Shown: positions 5,481-7,851 of the stretch, piece by piece | How positions within the stretch are numbered: the stretch's first letter is position 1 | Layout of the letters: each line of letters opens with the position of its first letter | From: Candidatus Woesebacteria bacterium | Lineage (GTDB): Bacteria; Patescibacteriota; Microgenomatia; UBA8517 | Assembly: GCA_030699485.1 (NCBI GenBank) | Contig: JAUYMM010000036.1 | Span: 1-7,851 of the forward strand | Direction: 5' to 3' | DNA length: 7,851 bases | The notes under the pieces: model-generated | Databases searched by the model: none | The model's input: only the letters and a program-made list of their open reading frames with translations | Told to the model about the DNA's origin: nothing | Program-made: the position numbers and the translations under genes

Positions 5481-5937
5481 GCCATTAATTAAAAAATGGG
5501 GACATTGCTCAATTAGATCAATTAAAAAACAAAAATATTTTGAGGATTTGGTTAATGCAATTTGTTCACAACAATTGTCAGGCAAAGCTGCAGAAACGAT
5601 ATTTAGTAGAGTTAAAAAACTTTTGATTAAAATTACTCCAAAAAATATCCTTTCAAAATCCGACCAAGAATTAAGAGATTGTGGACTATCATGGCAAAAA
5701 GTAAGTTATATAAAAGACCTTGCGGTTCAAACTCTAAATTCTAAACTCGAAATCCTAAAACTAAATAAGCTTTCTGATGAGGAGATAATTAATGAACTAA
5801 CAAAAGTTAAAGGAATAGGTAGATGGACTGCTGAAATGTTTTTAATGTTTAGCCTAGCCCGTCCTGATATTTTACCTAAAGATGATTTGGGAATAAACAA
5901 AACAGTTGCTTCATGGTATCTCTGGCGCTCAATTTAA
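5428..5937 (+). CDS. AlkA-type DNA-3-methyladenine glycosylase with an apparent internal deletion
   Basis: An HhH-GPD superfamily base-excision enzyme that would remove alkylated bases from DNA. Visible parts are the N-terminal helices with NAICSQQLSGKAAETIF (43-59), the LSWQKVSYIKDLA helix (87-99), the helix-hairpin-helix LTKVKGIGRWTAEMFLMF (124-141), and the catalytic Asp D153 in PKDDLGI. After DLGI the family normally has about 20-30 residues ending in W-x-P-[YW]-R before the terminal helix; here DLGINK runs straight into TVASWYLWRSI, which is that terminal helix. At 169 residues it is correspondingly short. The reading frame is intact across the junction, so this is an in-frame deletion or an assembly fault, and activity is doubtful. 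Translation may start at M1 (5428) or M3 (5434, MWQEAEKELQKDK); neither has a Shine-Dalgarno site. Its stop overlaps the convergent M23 gene by 9 bases. Confidence 0.85.
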   Translation: MKMWQEAEKELQKDKHIEPLIKKWGHCSIRSIKKQKYFEDLVNAICSQQLSGKAAETIFSRVKKLLIKITPKNILSKSDQELRDCGLSWQKVSYIKDLAVQTLNSKLEILKLNKLSDEEIINELTKVKGIGRWTAEMFLMFSLARPDILPKDDLGINKTVASWYLWRSI

Positions 5938-6609
5938 AACAGACAGAGGATTGATTGGGATACCATGATCTCTAACCTCTAAATGTAAATGGTCACCAAA
6001 GGAATAACCTGAAGAACCCATCTCACCCAAAACTGCATTTGTATCAACTTCATCACCCTCTTTTATATATATTTTTGATAAATGAGCATAGAGAGATTTT
6101 AGATTATTACCATGATCAATAATTACATGTTTTCCATATCCAACATTTGAAAATTCGACAGTTTCAACCATACCCTTTTTTATCGGTTTAACAGTATCTC
6201 CAGTTATACCATCGATGTCTAATCCGGGATGGAAAAGTTTATACCCTTGAGTAATTATCATATTATCATTATCAACTGGGTTTTGAATGGCTATATTGGT
6301 ATGAATTGGAGCTTCTGCACCATCAATACTAATTATTTCACCAACATTAGTATTACCAAGTGTATTAGTAGGTATGAAAGATGAAACTATTAACATAAAG
6401 GCAATATTTGTACCTAGTAATTTTTTAACAGCTTTATGTTCAAAAACATATCTAAAAAATTTACGAGTTAATCCACCCACACGATACTTGAGATTTAATC
6501 TCTTTTTAGTAGGGATTATAGGTTCATCCAAAGTTGATCTACGCCTTTTGATCAATTTATATTGAACAGCAAGACGGTACTTTGGCAGATGTAGGACAAA
6601 ATTGTACAT
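5929..6609 (-). CDS. Membrane-anchored M23 (LytM-type) metallopeptidase
   Basis: This 226-residue protein has a basic cytoplasmic segment of about 64 residues (KRRRS, PTKKRLNLKYR), a transmembrane helix at about 66-85, a short linker, and an M23 domain from about 108 to 225. The zinc and catalytic residues are all present: H127 and D131 in HPGLDID, H176 in YAHLSK, and H207 with H209 in GDHLHLEVRDHG. M23 enzymes cut peptide crossbridges of peptidoglycan or, when inactive, regulate other hydrolases; the intact site argues for an active enzyme acting outside the membrane. GSSGYSFGDHLHLEV is the usual pre-His loop. The ATG at 6609 follows directly on a hairpin and T-run, and no better start exists. 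It converges on the DNA glycosylase gene with a 9-base overlap of their ends. Confidence 0.92.
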   Translation of the reverse strand: MYNFVLHLPKYRLAVQYKLIKRRRSTLDEPIIPTKKRLNLKYRVGGLTRKFFRYVFEHKAVKKLLGTNIAFMLIVSSFIPTNTLGNTNVGEIISIDGAEAPIHTNIAIQNPVDNDNMIITQGYKLFHPGLDIDGITGDTVKPIKKGMVETVEFSNVGYGKHVIIDHGNNLKSLYAHLSKIYIKEGDEVDTNAVLGEMGSSGYSFGDHLHLEVRDHGIPINPLSVLN

Positions 6610-6611
6610 AA

Positions 6612-6638
6612 CAAAAATCCCGCAATTACTTGCGAGAT
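6612..6638 (-). terminator. Rho-independent terminator before the M23 gene
   Basis: On the minus strand ATCTCGCAA (6638-6630) pairs with TTGCGGGAT (6625-6617) around a GTAA loop: 9 base pairs with one G-T wobble, followed by T5 at 6616-6612. This would end the transcript of the upstream endonuclease gene (stop at 6701). It also lies exactly where the M23 mRNA is predicted to begin and ends just before its ATG, so it may act as a leader hairpin or attenuator too. Confidence 0.75.
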
Positions 6639-6643
6639 CTCGC
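6632..6643. repeat. 12-bp perfect palindrome beside the M23 promoter
   Basis: GCGAGATCTCGC reads the same on both strands. It lies between the -10 box (6650-6645) and the terminator hairpin, shares ATCTCGC with the hairpin's first arm, and covers the predicted transcription start near 6638. It could be a repressor operator, or an alternative hairpin arm competing with the terminator stem. Confidence 0.5.
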
Positions 6644-6644
6644 T

Positions 6645-6674
6645 ATTCTATCATATGAAAGACTCAAAAGTCAA
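6645..6674 (-). promoter_or_regulatory. Promoter of the M23 peptidase gene
   Basis: On the minus strand TTGACT (6674-6669) is followed after 18 bases by TAGAAT (6650-6645), each one mismatch from consensus. A TG one base upstream of the -10 makes it an extended -10. Transcription would start near 6638, the first base of the hairpin arm. It lies downstream of the endonuclease gene, so M23 is probably a separate unit. Confidence 0.7.
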
Positions 6675-6700
6675 ATATTATCGGATACGACAAGCTTCGC

Positions 6701-7444
6701 TTATGGGTTTATTTTTATTTGAGTTTGAATACTGTTTTGCTCCAAAAGATATCTTTGGTATTTGTCATATTTTCTTCGTAGATATATGGACTTATCCATA
6801 TCTTCGTAAATGTATTTTAATAATTTAAGACTATCATTTTTCCTAAGTCTTAATCTAAATGCTTTCGATTGAAATCTAACATTTCCAGCTTTAATAGATA
6901 TCTTGTTTTCGAGAAGATGTGATAACGAAACCAAAAAGTCTTTACTGCCGCAAGTAAAAATTGTTGATAAAATTGGAGTTCTACTGCCTTGTTTGTATGA
7001 AATGTTTACACATCCGTCTCCATCAAAATAGCCTCTAACAAAGTGACCTAAATATATATCGGGAACTGTGGGGAATTTTAAAGTTAGCGACTTCCTCGGT
7101 GTTAATCCGAGATTTACTAAATCGTTAAACAATGCTTGGCTTCCAACCCTTAATTTATATGACTCTCTACTTAGATACCTCTTGTTTCCTGGAAACTTTT
7201 CCCAGTGTTCCTTCTCTACGTAAATATTGTGATTTGAAGACATTGATTTTCTAATGTCTAAAAGTAATTCTTTATCATTGATTCCTATTGCAAGGTAACA
7301 TGTTCTTGAAGATGTCCTGACATCCTCAATCGCCCCATCTGCATATATAAACCCAGCCACATATGCCATTTTAGGAGACCAAGACCTAAAGAAATTTTTG
7401 TTTATGTGTTTTCTATTGTGTCCACCTCTTGGATCAGTGTACAT
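6701..7444 (-). CDS. Free-standing LAGLIDADG homing endonuclease
   Basis: The 247-residue protein carries two LAGLIDADG motifs, YVAGFIYADG (28-37, catalytic D36) and FVRGYFDGDG (135-144, catalytic D143), about 107 residues apart, typical of the single-chain enzymes that cut long, nearly palindromic DNA sites as monomers. Both acidic residues are kept, so it may be active. The N-terminal RGGHNRKHINKNFFRSWSPKMAY is basic and could contact DNA. It is not inside another gene, and no intron or intein boundaries are visible, so it looks free-standing. It lies 47 bases downstream of tRNA-Cys on the same strand and ends about 60 bases before a terminator. Its start codon and -10 box lie inside a 20-bp palindrome, suggesting autoregulation. 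Some proteins of this fold are DNA-binding regulators instead of nucleases. Confidence 0.88.
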   Translation of the reverse strand: MYTDPRGGHNRKHINKNFFRSWSPKMAYVAGFIYADGAIEDVRTSSRTCYLAIGINDKELLLDIRKSMSSNHNIYVEKEHWEKFPGNKRYLSRESYKLRVGSQALFNDLVNLGLTPRKSLTLKFPTVPDIYLGHFVRGYFDGDGCVNISYKQGSRTPILSTIFTCGSKDFLVSLSHLLENKISIKAGNVRFQSKAFRLRLRKNDSLKLLKYIYEDMDKSIYLRRKYDKYQRYLLEQNSIQTQIKINP

Positions 7445-7458
7445 AATTAATTATGTAC
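7439..7458. repeat. 20-bp perfect palindrome over the endonuclease start
   Basis: GTACATAATT followed by its exact reverse complement AATTATGTAC. It contains the endonuclease ATG (7444-7442, minus) and its -10 box (7455-7450). The base composition makes a 10-bp half-site match unlikely by chance in a window this size (my rough estimate is a few percent). It is a good operator candidate. Confidence 0.7.
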
Positions 7459-7479
7459 CGAACGGGACACGAAAGTCAA
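7450..7479 (-). promoter_or_regulatory. Promoter of the LAGLIDADG endonuclease gene
   Basis: On the minus strand TTGACT (7479-7474) is followed after 18 bases by CATAAT (7455-7450), each one mismatch from consensus. Five bases separate the -10 box from the ATG at 7444, so the predicted transcript begins at the start codon. The promoter begins 12 bases after the tRNA-Cys discriminator base. Confidence 0.65.
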
Positions 7480-7491
7480 GTTAAATTCGGG

Positions 7492-7562
7492 AGATCCGGA
7501 TGGGATTTGCACCCATGTAAACGGTTTTGCAGACCGCCCGATGACTGCTCTCGCACCGGATC
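7492..7562 (-). tRNA. tRNA-Cys (anticodon GCA)
   Basis: The minus strand folds as a full tRNA. The acceptor stem is GATCCGG with CCGGATC (7 pairs), and the D stem is CGA/TCG. The anticodon arm is GCGGT/ACCGT around CTGCAAA, anticodon GCA. The variable loop has 4 bases, and the T arm is ATGGG/CCCAT around TGCAAAT. The discriminator base at 7492 is U, the identity element expected for cysteine tRNA. CCA is not encoded (CCC follows), so it must be added enzymatically. The 71-base body and D-loop layout match what I recall of E. coli tRNA-Cys. Two departures stand out: the D-loop AGCAGTC has A where conserved G18 belongs, and the T-loop has G at position 55 instead of U. These two positions normally pair. 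Confidence 0.92.
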
Positions 7563-7571
7563 AGTAGCCAT

Positions 7572-7580
7572 ATTGTAACA
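7572..7580 (-). promoter_or_regulatory. Extended -10 promoter of tRNA-Cys
   Basis: On the minus strand TGTTACAAT (7580-7572) is an extended -10 with TACAAT; a weak TTCTTA (7601-7596) lies 18 bases upstream. Transcription would begin about 3 bases before the mature tRNA end at 7562. It overlaps the region of the divergent PEGA gene promoter. Confidence 0.5.
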
Positions 7581-7587
7581 TAAAATC

Positions 7588-7596
7588 TGATACACT
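7588..7596 (+). promoter_or_regulatory. Extended -10 promoter of the PEGA-domain gene
   Basis: TGATACACT is an extended -10 with a weaker hexamer, TACACT (7591-7596). No -35 is visible at the right distance. It ends 9 bases before the ATG at 7606, giving a leader of only two or three bases. The 43 bases between this gene and the tRNA thus hold two divergent promoters. Confidence 0.4.
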
Positions 7597-7605
7597 AAGA
7601 AACAT

Positions 7606-7851
7606 ATGAAAATGAAAATTACTAAGATGATTTTAATAATAACCGGGATTATTGCACTGGGTCTATTACTTTTATATTTGCTTGGTTTTTTTGATCTTCA
7701 AGAAGCTGGAGTTTTAATAGAAGCAGATCCAATTTCAACTGTTTATATAGATGGTCAAGAAGTTGGTAAAACCCCATATGAAGCAAACAGAAAACCTGAA
7801 GAAATAACACTAAGAATAAAACCAGATAATATAAATAATATTGTTTTGGAT
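7606..7851 (+). CDS. Membrane-anchored PEGA-domain protein, N-terminal part only
   Basis: The frame is open from ATG 7606 to the window edge (82 codons) and continues beyond it. A basic start (MKMKITK) leads into one transmembrane helix at about 8-29, then a PEGA domain at about 34-73: AGVLIEADPISTVYIDGQEVGKTPYEA, split here as the strand AGVLIEADP, the turn VYIDGQEVGKTPYEA and the following strand EEITLRIKP. PEGA domains are small beta-sandwich surface modules found in bacterial and archaeal exported proteins; the exact role of this one depends on the missing C-terminus. A second ATG at 7612 could also be the start. It is divergent from tRNA-Cys and has no Shine-Dalgarno site. Confidence 0.82.
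   Translation, partial: MKMKITKMILIITGIIALGLLLLYLLGFFDLQEAGVLIEADPISTVYIDGQEVGKTPYEANRKPEEITLRIKPDNINNIVLD

Noticed and set aside
6701..7444. Endonuclease encoded in a group I intron or intein
   Set aside because: No split host gene, splice-site residues or intron core could be seen; tRNA-Cys next to it is uninterrupted.
7492..7562. Selenocysteine or suppressor tRNA
   Set aside because: The anticodon is GCA, the acceptor and T stems have normal lengths (7 and 5), and U73 fits cysteine.
1..7851. TGA read as glycine, as in SR1/Gracilibacteria
   Set aside because: TGA sits at the expected protein end of groES, the M23 peptidase and the nucleotidyltransferase, and no conserved gene needs an in-frame TGA.
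1..7851. CRISPR array, insertion sequence or prophage
   Set aside because: No regularly spaced repeats, transposase, integrase or phage structural genes are visible.

Overview
The window is visibly AT-rich and tightly packed. It looks like a Candidate Phyla Radiation (Patescibacteria) genome, most likely of the Microgenomates type. This is inferred from gene style: membrane-tethered VanW-like, solute-binding and PEGA proteins, a free-standing LAGLIDADG nuclease, almost no Shine-Dalgarno sites, several start codons only 5-9 bases behind a -10 box, and a tRNA without an encoded CCA. TGA ends several genes, so the code looks standard. I could not run a phylogeny.

Bases 1-2412: a divergent pair of promoters separates the N-terminus of a VanW/YoaR-like cell-wall protein (minus strand, cut by the window edge) from a membrane-anchored extracellular solute-binding protein. 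The latter overlaps a nucleotidyltransferase-fold gene. Bases 2409-4362: the groES-groEL operon, with a near-perfect sigma70-type promoter and a degenerate CIRCE (HrcA operator) that runs into the groES start codon.

Bases 4398-5937 look eroded or error-prone. They hold a probable toxin-antitoxin pair, made of a 55-residue putative antitoxin and a PIN-domain toxin frameshifted in a T7 run. Next come a small five-cysteine protein of unknown function and an AlkA-type DNA glycosylase that seems to have lost an internal segment in frame. Bases 5929-6609 (minus): an M23 peptidase whose mRNA probably begins directly with a terminator-like hairpin. Bases 6701-7444 (minus): a two-motif LAGLIDADG endonuclease whose promoter and start codon lie in a perfect 20-bp palindrome. 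Bases 7492-7562 (minus): tRNA-Cys(GCA) with unusual D- and T-loop residues. Bases 7606-7851: the start of a membrane-anchored PEGA-domain protein.

No large undescribed system can be proved here. The best leads are the shared promoter/leaderless architecture, the CIRCE-like operator in the groES start, the palindrome at the endonuclease start, the hairpin leader of the M23 gene, and the damaged PIN and AlkA genes. No gene-free stretch exceeds about 165 bases.
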